Below, piece by piece: positions 38,616 to 46,598 of a stretch of 59,920 nt of DNA. This DNA comes from Muribaculaceae bacterium (GTDB lineage Bacteria; Bacteroidota; Bacteroidia; Bacteroidales; Muribaculaceae): positions 1 through 59,920 of the forward strand of contig JAIDUH010000069.1 in the NCBI GenBank assembly GCA_029060285.1. Direction: 5' to 3'. The first letter of the stretch is position 1. Each line of letters begins with the position of its first letter. Below the pieces are notes generated by a model, which saw only the letters and a program-made list of their open reading frames with translations, was not told the DNA's origin and searched no databases. A program made the translations under genes and the position numbers.

Positions 38616-38856
38616 TATGCGCTAACACTAAAAAAAGTGTCAATTAATGTCACATTTTCACTATGTCGTGCGTCTATATATAAGAAATTCAACTTTCACA
38701 AGCGTAAGTTGAGGGTTACAAGATTAAAGAGTTATATGAAAAGCTGTATATTTTTATCATGAAAAGTGATATACAAAGACTGATCTAACCCTGTAACCCT
38801 TAAACCTATAAACCTTAAGTTGAGTTTACAAAACTTAAATAAGAAACTTAAATTAA
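38616..38856. other. Repeat-rich leader region before the DUF2807 lipoprotein gene
   Basis: No gene is visible. A short hairpin (ACACT/AGTGT near 38624-38639) may end the GntR operon. AGGGTTACA (about 38712) and TGTAACCCT (about 38792) are perfect inverted copies 70 bp apart. AAGTTGAG occurs at 38706 and again at 38817. Between 38786 and 38818 short TAACCCT/AAACCTT units repeat in tandem. Together they could fold a long leader stem. Confidence 0.45.
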
Positions 38857-39705
38857 ATGATTATGAATATAGCTGGATTAACTACCGGATTAGCACTCTG
38901 CGCCACATTGCTCCTGACAGGTTGTTCCTTTAGTGGAATCGCAAGCAATGGGGTAAACTTGAATGGGAATGATGGAAAAGCAACCGTAAAGAAAACTGTC
39001 AAGATCAATGATTTTGACGAAATCATGGCATCCCAGGGCATTAAAGTCATCTTCACTCAAGGTGCCAACAGTGGCAAAGCAGACATATCCACCACTCCCT
39101 CCGCTGAAAAATATCTGAAAGTAGAGGTAAAGAACAATACCCTCTGTGCATATTACAGCAATAATTACGACAAAAGGAATGTAGATATTAAGGGACCTTC
39201 CATAATCAAGGTATCAAGTCCCAATCTTAATGAAGTGGATCTTTCATCGGCTGCCAATGTGACAATAGATGGAAATCTCAAGGTGAATGGAAATTTTGAG
39301 CTTGATCTGAGCAGTGCCTCCTCTTTTGTAGCAGGCAACGTCACTTGCAATAAGTTAGATGGCGAGTTATCCAGCTCAGCCAGTGCCACTATAGCCGCCT
39401 TAGAAGGTAATCTTGAAGCAGAACTTTCGAGTGCCTCATCAATAAACATTGAGAAATTTAAAGGAAATCTTGATGCTGAAACTTCGAGCGCATCTTCCAT
39501 AAATATCAGCTCGCTCATATCTTCATCAATCTCTGCAGAAGCTTCAAGTGGCAGTTCTATAAACCTTTCCGGAATTTCCGGAGGAAACATTAATGCAGAG
39601 GCTTCAAGCGGAGCAAAGATAACACTCTCAGGAAAAGCCAAATCCCTGCAACAGGACTCCTCTTCCGGAGGCTCAGTCCATACATCGGGTCTGACCCTGA
39701 ACTGA
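38857..39705 (+). CDS. DUF2807 (GIN-domain) lipoprotein with beta-helix repeats
   Basis: A 282-residue lipoprotein with lipobox LLTGCS (Cys23); ATG 38863 two codons in is an alternative start. Residues 45-110 carry the DUF2807 start (KINDFDEIMASQGIKVIFTQG). From about 128 the chain is a run of some seven serine-rich repeats spaced about 20 residues apart, such as LSSASSF, LSSASSI, TSSASSI, ASSGSSI and ASSGAKI, as in a right-handed beta-helix. Family members are called putative adhesin heads, but the function is unproven. It is probably on the outer membrane. Confidence 0.88.
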   Translation: MIMNIAGLTTGLALCATLLLTGCSFSGIASNGVNLNGNDGKATVKKTVKINDFDEIMASQGIKVIFTQGANSGKADISTTPSAEKYLKVEVKNNTLCAYYSNNYDKRNVDIKGPSIIKVSSPNLNEVDLSSAANVTIDGNLKVNGNFELDLSSASSFVAGNVTCNKLDGELSSSASATIAALEGNLEAELSSASSINIEKFKGNLDAETSSASSINISSLISSSISAEASSGSSINLSGISGGNINAEASSGAKITLSGKAKSLQQDSSSGGSVHTSGLTLN

Positions 39706-39825
39706 TTATATCCCAAAACAGCGATATAAAAGCGTAGCAATTGAATTCCCGGCTTCAGGCTCGATCTCATATGCAGGAGGACCAAAAATATGCCGAAATA
39801 ACCGCATAAGTTAAAATTGTCAAAG

Positions 39826-39855
39826 AAATGCGTCATGTTAAAACAAGACGCATTT
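39826..39855 (+). terminator. Terminator after the DUF2807 gene
   Basis: A 9-bp stem (AAATGCGTC against GACGCATTT) with a 12-base loop followed by a T-run. It lies 120 bp past the stop, between the lipoprotein gene and the rpoD promoter; the bases before it hold nothing recognisable. Confidence 0.75.
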
Positions 39856-39917
39856 TTTTATGTTTAATTAAATGAAAGCAAGTTTTACAAAAGTTTTTCC
39901 TAATAAACTCCCCAAAA

Positions 39918-39949
39918 TTTGCATAATCCAAAATTTATTATTAACTTTG
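39918..39949 (+). promoter_or_regulatory. rpoD promoter
   Basis: TTTG at 39918-39921 and TAACTTTG at 39942-39949 with 20 bp between. The ATG follows 23 bases after the -7 box, so the leader is short. Confidence 0.75.
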
Positions 39950-39972
39950 CAATAATTTGTGTAAGCTTACAT

Positions 39973-40833
39973 ATGAGACAATTAAAGATAACTAAGTCAA
40001 TTACCAATCGCGAAAGCGCATCGCTTGACAAATACCTCCAAGAGATAGGTCGGGAAGAACTAATCTCTGTAGCCGAGGAAGTCGAGCTTGCTCAGCGCAT
40101 CAAGAAAGGTGACCACGCAGCACTTGAAAAACTTACGAAGGCCAACCTGCGTTTCGTAGTGTCAGTCGCAAAGCAGTACCAAAATCAGGGACTCAGTTTG
40201 CCTGACCTTATCAACGAAGGAAACCTTGGTCTGATTCGTGCTGCCCAAAAATTTGATGAGACAAGAGGTTTTAAATTTATCTCCTACGCTGTATGGTGGA
40301 TTCGCCAGTCGATCCTCCAAGCACTTGCAGAGCAGAGCCGAATCGTAAGACTCCCGCTTAACCAGGTTGGCTCGCTCAATAAGATCAGCAAGGAGCTATC
40401 AAAGTTTGAGCAGGAAAACGAGCGTCGTCCTTCTCCTGAAGAACTTGCCGAACGCCTTGACATACCAGTCGATAAAATTTCCGACACCCTGAAAGTGAGC
40501 GGACGCCATATATCAGTGGATGCTCCATTTGTAGAGGGAGAAGACAACTCTCTTCTCGACGTGCTTCCTAACGATGACAGTCCGAGTGCAGACGCGTCTC
40601 TTACCCAGGAATCACTTTCAAAAGAAGTAGACCGTGCACTTCGCCAGCTTTACGACCGCGAGCGCGAAATCATCAAGATGTTCTTTGGCATCGGATGTCA
40701 GGAAATGACCCTTGAAGAAATCGGCGCGAAGTTTGACCTCACACGTGAACGTGTACGCCAGATTAAGGAGAAAGCCATCCGCCGACTCAAAGGGCAAAAG
40801 AGCAAACTCCTTAAGAGCTACCTCGGAGAATAA
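39973..40833 (+). CDS. rpoD: Primary RNA polymerase sigma factor (Bacteroidetes RpoD)
   Basis: A 286-residue sigma-70, short because Bacteroidetes primary sigmas lack region 1.1. I chose ATG 39973 ([11 protein letters not shown]); an upstream in-frame ATG lies across the promoter. Region 2 includes [13 protein letters not shown] and [15 protein letters not shown], region 3 [13 protein letters not shown], and region 4 the helix-turn-helix [20 protein letters not shown]. This is the factor expected to read the TTTG/TAnnTTTG promoters listed here. It is transcribed alone. Confidence 0.96.
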   Translation: MRQLKITKSITNRESASLDKYLQEIGREELISVAEEVELAQRIKKGDHAALEKLTKANLRFVVSVAKQYQNQGLSLPDLINEGNLGLIRAAQKFDETRGFKFISYAVWWIRQSILQALAEQSRIVRLPLNQVGSLNKISKELSKFEQENERRPSPEELAERLDIPVDKISDTLKVSGRHISVDAPFVEGEDNSLLDVLPNDDSPSADASLTQESLSKEVDRALRQLYDREREIIKMFFGIGCQEMTLEEIGAKFDLTRERVRQIKEKAIRRLKGQKSKLLKSYLGE

Positions 40834-40853
40834 TTTTGACGGCATTAACAACA

Positions 40854-40884
40854 AAATCCCGGCATCTTTTGGATGTCGGGATTT
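40854..40884. terminator. Bidirectional terminator between rpoD and dcp
   Basis: A 13-bp stem with one G-T pair (AAATCCCGGCATC against GATGTCGGGATTT) and loop TTTTG, followed by a T-rich stretch; shared by the convergent genes. Confidence 0.85.
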
Positions 40885-40902
40885 CTATTTTATCCATATT
40901 CT

Positions 40903-43050
40903 TTATTTTACTATTCCATCGCGTTTCAAGAGTGCATCTACTGTAGGTTTCTTACCGCGGAATTCCACATACAATTCCATTGGATCTACAGTTCCTCCAG
41001 ATTCAAGCATCTTATGGAACTTATCGGCAGTTTTCCTATCGAATATTCCATTTTCTTGGAATGCAGCGAATGCATCTGCATCAAGAGATTCTGCCCACTT
41101 ATAACCATAGTAGCCCGCAGCATAACCTCCGGAGAAAATATGACCAAATTGAGGAGACGTCAGACAACCATCTACCATATCGAAAATCTTTACAGGATTC
41201 ATTGCCTCTCCCTCAAAGACAGCAATATCCTGAGATGCGCGAAGTGGATCTTCGATCATGTGATATGCCATATCGATATAGCCGAAACCAAGCTGACGCA
41301 TGCAGCGGTAGGCCGCTCCAAACTGAGAAGCCGTGACAAACTTGTCAATCAGATCCTTCGGCATCTTCTTTCCTGTCTTGTAATGCTTGGCGAAAGTATC
41401 GAGGAATTTTTGCTCCGTAAGATAGTTTTCGTTGAATTGAGAGAATAGTTCCACAAAGTCATGATAAACGTTAGTGCCGCTTAAGCTGCCGTATTTAGCC
41501 TGTGAACTCAAGCCATGAAGAGCATGCCCAAATTCATGGAGGAATGTCTCAACTTCGCTCGGGGTGAGAAGCACAGGATCTTTACCAACCGGCTTTGAGA
41601 AATTCATTACGATAGAAATTACAGGCACATTACGATTTCCTTCATCATCCTTTGTCTCGGTATTGAACTCAGTCATCCATGCTCCGGATCCTTTACCAGG
41701 ACGGTAGTAGAAGTCAGTATAAAGAACTCCAAGAATCTTTCCATCTTTATCATAGACCTCGAATGCTTCAGCATCGGGATGATATGTAGGAATTGATTTG
41801 TTGCGCTTGAATGTATAGCCATAAAGTTTTGTGGCAAGCCCGAAAACTCCGTCAATTGTATTGTTGAGCTCGAAATAAGGCTTCATATCCTCATCATTGA
41901 ATGCGTACTTCTCGTTCTTGAGTTTATCATACCAATATGAGTAATCCCAAGGCATCAGAACGAAATCCGGACCTTCAGTCTGACGAGCGAACGCCTGGAC
42001 TTCTTCAATCTCCTTACGCATCGGCTCAGTGTAATTGTCCTTCAAGTTGCCTAAAAACTCCATTACAGTCTCCGGATTGCCAGCCATAGTATGACCGAGC
42101 TGATACTCTGCGAAATTCTTATGTCCGAGAAGTCTTGCGATCTCCAGACGTACGTTTGCAATGTCCTTGAGAATTTCTATATTTGAGTACTCCCCTTCCA
42201 TATTGCGCGAACCGTAAAGGCGATATAGCTTCTCACGCAGTTCCCGATTATCGGCATATTTCATGAAAGGACCGTAGGATGGGGCAAAGACAGTGATAAG
42301 ATAGAGACCTTGGTCATTAGTCTTGCCCTCTTCTGCAAATGCTTCATCTGCCTCAGCTTTCGCCGCTGACTTTATCGACTCCGGAAGACCTGCAGTCTGC
42401 TCTTCTGTGATAAACATCCTGCGAGCCTTATCTTTCATTCCGTTTGTCACATTTTGCGAAAACTTCAAGTTCAGGTCGCTGAGTTCTGCTGTAAGCTTAC
42501 GATATTTTTCCCTGTCCTCACCTTTCAGGGCAGCTCCATTATCTGCAAACGATGCGTATGTTTCCGTAATAAGCCTCTTCTCTTCAGGTGTAAGACCTAC
42601 TTCTTTATCCCGATTGTCATACACCTGTTTGATTCTCTCGAAGAGCTTTTCATTAAGAAGAATATTTGCACTGTGCTCAGAAATAAGAGGAGTGATATTC
42701 TGCATGGCTTGCTGATATGCCTCATCGCCACATGCACCCTCAAGATTTGAAAGGGCAAGCACTGCACGGTTAAGTTCCCAGCTGCTCCTGTCGAGAGCTG
42801 CTATCGTGTTTTCAAATGTTGGTATCGAACGCTGGTTGACAATCGATGCAATTGCTTTGTTCTGATACTCGATACCTTCCTTCACGGCTGCCTCAAGGTC
42901 AGCGGCAGTGATCCTGTCGAAAGGAAGCACGTTGTAAGGAAGTCCTGAAGGAGCCAACACCGGATTAGTGCTGTCATTCATTGCCTGTACATGTAAAGAG
43001 CTTGTTGCCATAGCTGTAGCTGCTAAAATTGATATTACTGTTTTTTTCAT
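40903..43050 (-). CDS. dcp: Peptidyl-dipeptidase Dcp (M3 metallopeptidase)
   Basis: A 715-residue exported enzyme that removes dipeptides from peptide C-termini. A signal peptide covers about 1-23 (ending VQA). The zinc motif FLHEFGHALHG lies near residue 502, with the third ligand Glu downstream in the NVYHDFVELFSQF helix. The substrate loop GYAAGYYGYKWA is near the C-terminus, as in the M3 family. It probably acts in the periplasm on peptides released by other proteases such as the neighbouring M16 enzyme. Confidence 0.95.
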   Translation of the reverse strand: MKKTVISILAATAMATSSLHVQAMNDSTNPVLAPSGLPYNVLPFDRITAADLEAAVKEGIEYQNKAIASIVNQRSIPTFENTIAALDRSSWELNRAVLALSNLEGACGDEAYQQAMQNITPLISEHSANILLNEKLFERIKQVYDNRDKEVGLTPEEKRLITETYASFADNGAALKGEDREKYRKLTAELSDLNLKFSQNVTNGMKDKARRMFITEEQTAGLPESIKSAAKAEADEAFAEEGKTNDQGLYLITVFAPSYGPFMKYADNRELREKLYRLYGSRNMEGEYSNIEILKDIANVRLEIARLLGHKNFAEYQLGHTMAGNPETVMEFLGNLKDNYTEPMRKEIEEVQAFARQTEGPDFVLMPWDYSYWYDKLKNEKYAFNDEDMKPYFELNNTIDGVFGLATKLYGYTFKRNKSIPTYHPDAEAFEVYDKDGKILGVLYTDFYYRPGKGSGAWMTEFNTETKDDEGNRNVPVISIVMNFSKPVGKDPVLLTPSEVETFLHEFGHALHGLSSQAKYGSLSGTNVYHDFVELFSQFNENYLTEQKFLDTFAKHYKTGKKMPKDLIDKFVTASQFGAAYRCMRQLGFGYIDMAYHMIEDPLRASQDIAVFEGEAMNPVKIFDMVDGCLTSPQFGHIFSGGYAAGYYGYKWAESLDADAFAAFQENGIFDRKTADKFHKMLESGGTVDPMELYVEFRGKKPTVDALLKRDGIVK

Positions 43051-43061
43051 AAATGCAGTTG

Positions 43062-43094
43062 CGGGAACCCGGACTCTATGTACCCGGATTCCCG
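43062..43094 (-). terminator. Hairpin between the M16 protease gene and dcp
   Basis: Arms CGGGAACCCGG and CCGGATTCCCG pair over 11 positions with one G-U pair on the minus strand, loop 11 bases. No strong T-run follows, so it may be a weak terminator or a leader structure of dcp. Confidence 0.5.
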
Positions 43095-43137
43095 TCTTTC
43101 AGAACTATTGATTTATTTTTCTTTTCTATCTATCATA

Positions 43138-45951
43138 TTACTCTGCGGCTTGCTTACCAACCATGATAACTTCGATAAGGTTCTTGCCGTCATAGACATT
43201 TTTAAGGAACTTATTGAATTCTTCAAGCGTCAATGACTGAAGAGCCTCAATGTAACCGGCATGAGTATTTGCTCCTCTTTCAGCCGACATGATGGCACCT
43301 TCCCAATAGCTATTGGTCTTTGAGTTGATCTCATACTGCTTGATAGCGGCTTCTTTCACTTTATTGAAGTGGTCGGCCTTAGCACCATTATTCAGAAGAT
43401 CTTCCAGTTCCTTATGGGCGCGAGCCTCAAGACGTTCAAGTTTTTCCTCGGCTGTCTGGTAAGCATACATCAGCTGCCAGATATTGTTGGAGAAATTGTA
43501 CATTGACGATACAGAAGCTCCGTATGTGCCTCCTTCATCTTCACGAAGAGTCTCAATGAATACCATGTCGAGAACATCACCCATAAGGTCGATCATAATG
43601 TTATTCTTGACATTCCATGTAAGATTGCTTCCAGTATAAAGATTGAATACTGTAGAAGCTGGAGTCTGCATTGCCACATCAAATTTATCTTCAACCTTGC
43701 CCTTGACAGGATCAATGTTAGTCACTACTTTATAGTCAGAAGCCTTACCTTTAGAAGGAAGTGTAGCTATATACTGCTCAAGCATCGGACGGAGAGTAGC
43801 TTCATCAACATTTCCGACAAAAATGAATGTATAGTCAGCTGCATTTTCGAGGCTCTTCTTTGCCAATGACAACATGTTTGCATAGTTTGCCTTTTCAAAA
43901 ACTGCAAGATCCTGGATACCCATCAAAGGATTGTCACCGTAAGTGGTCTTGGCACGCTGACGAGAGAAAATCATATTAGGAAGCTGATCTTGATTGGCAA
44001 GAAGTGGCTTGTACTGCTCTACTTGAGCCTGATATGTAGTTTCATCCGGATTCAACTCAGTGAAGTATGCATATATTACTTCCATAAGAGTGCCAAAATC
44101 CTTTACACTTGAACCGCCTTCAAGCACATCAGTGTAATTATTGACAGCATATCCTAAAGACACAGTCTTGCCTGCAAGATATTTCTTCATCGTGTTGATG
44201 TCGAATTTGCCAAGCTTTGAAAGTTCAACAGCAAGCGGCATGAGAAGAACGTCGGCAGCTTGATCCTTGGAATAAGCTTGCTTACCACCTTTACGGAAAG
44301 CAGTCACACCAATTTCGTCAGCCTTGAAATCAGTAGTCTTAAGGATAACTTTCACTCCATTAGAAAGGACAAATTCAGTTGTTCCCATGGCTTCATTCTT
44401 AGATGTTGACTTGATGGCACCGGGAGCGGGAAGCTTTTCGATCAATGGATCTGTGATCACCTCGTCTACGTATGCTTCATACGGAGCATTGATTGTGGCT
44501 TCGAGAGCAGCAATAACTTCCTCTTCTTTAAGGATATTTGTGTTGTCATTAAGAGGCTGGCTCACTACAATCACTTGATTTTCTGCAGTAAGCATCTGAG
44601 CAGCAATCTGATTGTAAGCTTCCACAGGAATCATCGGAAGCATCTGCTTGGCAAGCTGGAGCTCAGTTTCAATGCCCGGAGTCGGCTCATTATCAATGAA
44701 ATGACGGATAAGTTCACGAGCGTATGTGCTATTGTAAGTCTTATCTTTTTCATTGAATGTCTTTTCATAACCATTCAAGAGAACAGAAGTGGCACGTTCA
44801 AGTTCGGTCTGTGTGAAACCGGTCTTACAAGCTCTTGCCACAATGCTCATTGCTGCATTATAGGCAGAAAGAATGTCGCCGGATGGAACTACATATATCG
44901 CAAATGCATCTTTTGTGGCGGCTACAAGGAAATTATCGATCATCACCTGTGCAGCTGCGTATGGACATTCAGGATTTGTAGAATATTCATCAAGTCGATC
45001 TTGAATCATTTTTACGAGAACTGTCTGAATCAAAGCTTCAGTCATATATCCTTCCACTGAATTTCGCATTTCCCAAGGCATCTTGTCTTGCTTGAAGAAA
45101 GTCATCACCGTGGTATTTCTCAATTCGGGATCTTCAAAATGAACATAAATTGGCTTTTCGTTGTCGCTTACTACTACATATTCACGTGGAGCAGCGTTTT
45201 CCGGCATTACTACTGAAGAGAAAAGATCTTTCACTTTCTTTTCCATCTCATCAGCATCGAAATCACCTACAATAAAGATACCCTGTTGATCAGGACGATA
45301 CCATTTCTTATAGTAGGCTCTCAGAGTTTCCGGCTTGAAGTTCATTACAACTTCCATCTTGCCGATAGGCATCTGCTGATACTGATATTCCTTGAATATC
45401 TGAGGAAGGATAGCAGTATACATACGATTCTGAGCATCGCTGCGAGAGCGCCATTCCTCATTGATGACACCACGCTCTGCTTCGATCTCAGACTCTTCGA
45501 GAAGAATACCGTCACACCAGTCGCGAATCACGAGAAGCACACTGTCCATAAGCGGCTTGTCAGTAGTGATTACATTGTCGATGTTGTAGACAGTCTCGTC
45601 AAAAGCAGTGTAGGCATTAATGTCAGCACCAAAACGGATACCTTTGCTCTGAAGATAGTTGAGCATATTCTTTCCGGGATAGTGTGTGGTGCCATTAAAT
45701 GCCATGTGCTCAAGGAAGTGAGCAAGACCAAGCTGCTCCTGAGTCTCAAGAGTGCTTCCTACCTTCTGTGCAATGTAGAAGTTTGCACGATCTTTAGGCT
45801 GTTCGTTGTGTAGAATGTAATAGGTCAGTCCATTGGGAAGAACCCCTGACTTAACCTCGGGTTTGAGCGGCAGCGGAGTAATTTGCATCTGCTGCGCAAA
45901 GGCAACCACAAACAAAAGAATGAGGGTTGCCAGACTGGTAAGTCTTTTCAT
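43138..45951 (-). CDS. M16 family zinc metalloprotease (pitrilysin/insulinase type)
   Basis: A 937-residue exported protease with a signal peptide (1-19, MKRLTSLATLILLFVVAFA). The inverted zinc motif is HFLEH at 78-82, with the third ligand Glu in the EAERGVINEEWR helix around 157. The C-terminal half contains the inactive pairing domain, including the R/Y region (NLYTGSNLTWNV, EDEGGTYG), as expected for clamp-shaped M16 enzymes. It should degrade peptides in the periplasm. It lies upstream of dcp, separated by a hairpin. Confidence 0.94.
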   Translation of the reverse strand: MKRLTSLATLILLFVVAFAQQMQITPLPLKPEVKSGVLPNGLTYYILHNEQPKDRANFYIAQKVGSTLETQEQLGLAHFLEHMAFNGTTHYPGKNMLNYLQSKGIRFGADINAYTAFDETVYNIDNVITTDKPLMDSVLLVIRDWCDGILLEESEIEAERGVINEEWRSRSDAQNRMYTAILPQIFKEYQYQQMPIGKMEVVMNFKPETLRAYYKKWYRPDQQGIFIVGDFDADEMEKKVKDLFSSVVMPENAAPREYVVVSDNEKPIYVHFEDPELRNTTVMTFFKQDKMPWEMRNSVEGYMTEALIQTVLVKMIQDRLDEYSTNPECPYAAAQVMIDNFLVAATKDAFAIYVVPSGDILSAYNAAMSIVARACKTGFTQTELERATSVLLNGYEKTFNEKDKTYNSTYARELIRHFIDNEPTPGIETELQLAKQMLPMIPVEAYNQIAAQMLTAENQVIVVSQPLNDNTNILKEEEVIAALEATINAPYEAYVDEVITDPLIEKLPAPGAIKSTSKNEAMGTTEFVLSNGVKVILKTTDFKADEIGVTAFRKGGKQAYSKDQAADVLLMPLAVELSKLGKFDINTMKKYLAGKTVSLGYAVNNYTDVLEGGSSVKDFGTLMEVIYAYFTELNPDETTYQAQVEQYKPLLANQDQLPNMIFSRQRAKTTYGDNPLMGIQDLAVFEKANYANMLSLAKKSLENAADYTFIFVGNVDEATLRPMLEQYIATLPSKGKASDYKVVTNIDPVKGKVEDKFDVAMQTPASTVFNLYTGSNLTWNVKNNIMIDLMGDVLDMVFIETLREDEGGTYGASVSSMYNFSNNIWQLMYAYQTAEEKLERLEARAHKELEDLLNNGAKADHFNKVKEAAIKQYEINSKTNSYWEGAIMSAERGANTHAGYIEALQSLTLEEFNKFLKNVYDGKNLIEVIMVGKQAAE

Positions 45952-45988
45952 GTTGTTATACTATTGTTTGTTAATTGTATTCGATAAA

Positions 45989-46024
45989 TAGGGCTTATAG
46001 GCCGAATATGCCTTATAAGCCCTA
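45989..46024 (-). terminator. Terminator after the cyclo-ligase gene
   Basis: A 13-15-bp stem with one bulged base (TAGGGCTTATAGGC against GCCTTATAAGCCCTA), followed on the minus strand by TTTATCG. It closes the ftsK-to-cyclo-ligase minus-strand block ahead of the M16 gene. Confidence 0.75.
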
Positions 46025-46055
46025 CATAATCTTAGACGCAAAAACATTGAAAAAA

Positions 46056-46514
46056 TTACATTTTTATCACGGTTTTTTGCGTAATAATCATATCCATTGC
46101 CACATCGTGCGGCTCAGCCGGTAGGCTGTCGAAGAGTTGGAACTCATATCCAACTCCGATTTTAGTAGCCTTTGCTGTAGCAAGAAGCCTGTCGTAGAAT
46201 CCTTTGCCACGTCCAAGTCTATTACCTTTCCGGTCAAATGCCACAGCCGGGATTATCATAAGCTCCATGTCTTCGACATTGGCATAACTGTCGCCTGTCG
46301 GCTCTTCGATATGAAACGAACCAAGTTCAAGCCTTGATTCTTCATATGGAAGGATATCAAGGTTCACTCCATTAACCCTTGGAAGAAAGAAATGCTTTCT
46401 ATCACTCCACTTCTTCAAAAATTTTAAAGTCTGCAATTCATCGGGCAATGAATGATACATTAAGATATTATCTGCCATAATGAAAGCGGCTGTCTGCTCC
46501 AGTCGGGCGAACAC
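46056..46514 (-). CDS. 5-formyltetrahydrofolate cyclo-ligase, N-terminus cut off by in-frame stops
   Basis: The 152-residue open part of a 5-FCL/MTHFS enzyme, which turns 5-formyl-THF into 5,10-methenyl-THF with ATP. MYHSLPDELQT, AVAFDRKGNRLGRGKGFYDRLL and the C-terminal AMDMIIT are intact. The frame can start at GTG 46514, but this lacks the first ~28 residues of the family, which are found upstream in the same frame behind three TAG codons (next entry). With them the protein would be 180 residues, the family norm. It may be a recent pseudogene, a truncated product, or made by readthrough. It sits after the S41 protease gene, a usual Bacteroidales arrangement. Confidence 0.85.
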   Translation of the reverse strand: MFARLEQTAAFIMADNILMYHSLPDELQTLKFLKKWSDRKHFFLPRVNGVNLDILPYEESRLELGSFHIEEPTGDSYANVEDMELMIIPAVAFDRKGNRLGRGKGFYDRLLATAKATKIGVGYEFQLFDSLPAEPHDVAMDMIITQKTVIKM

Positions 46515-46598
46515 TTCTTCCGCTGCACTCTACTTCTACATCTACGAAATCATCATTCGGAGATTTTTTATTTTTCTGCGAATATCTGATTTTTCCAT
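46515..46598 (-). pseudogene. Detached N-terminal segment of the cyclo-ligase gene with three TAG codons
   Basis: Upstream of GTG 46514 and in the same frame is ATG 46598, reading MEKSDIRRKIKNLRMMIS, then TAG, Met, TAG, Lys, TAG, then SAAEE, which runs into VFARLEQ. The TAG codons are at 46544-46542, 46538-46536 and 46532-46530. The spacing between the IRRKI helix and SLPDE matches the family with no gap, so this is the true start of the gene. It overlaps the end of the S41 gene by 31 bp. Each TAG is one substitution from a Gln, Glu or Lys codon. Confidence 0.75.

Noticed and set aside
38786..38818. CRISPR or true tandem repeat
   Set aside because: The units are only 8-9 bases, degenerate and without spacers.
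46515..46598. Genome-wide reassignment of TAG to glutamine
   Set aside because: At least four other genes in the window (cysK, rarA, the ABC permease and feoAB) end naturally at TAG at the expected family length.
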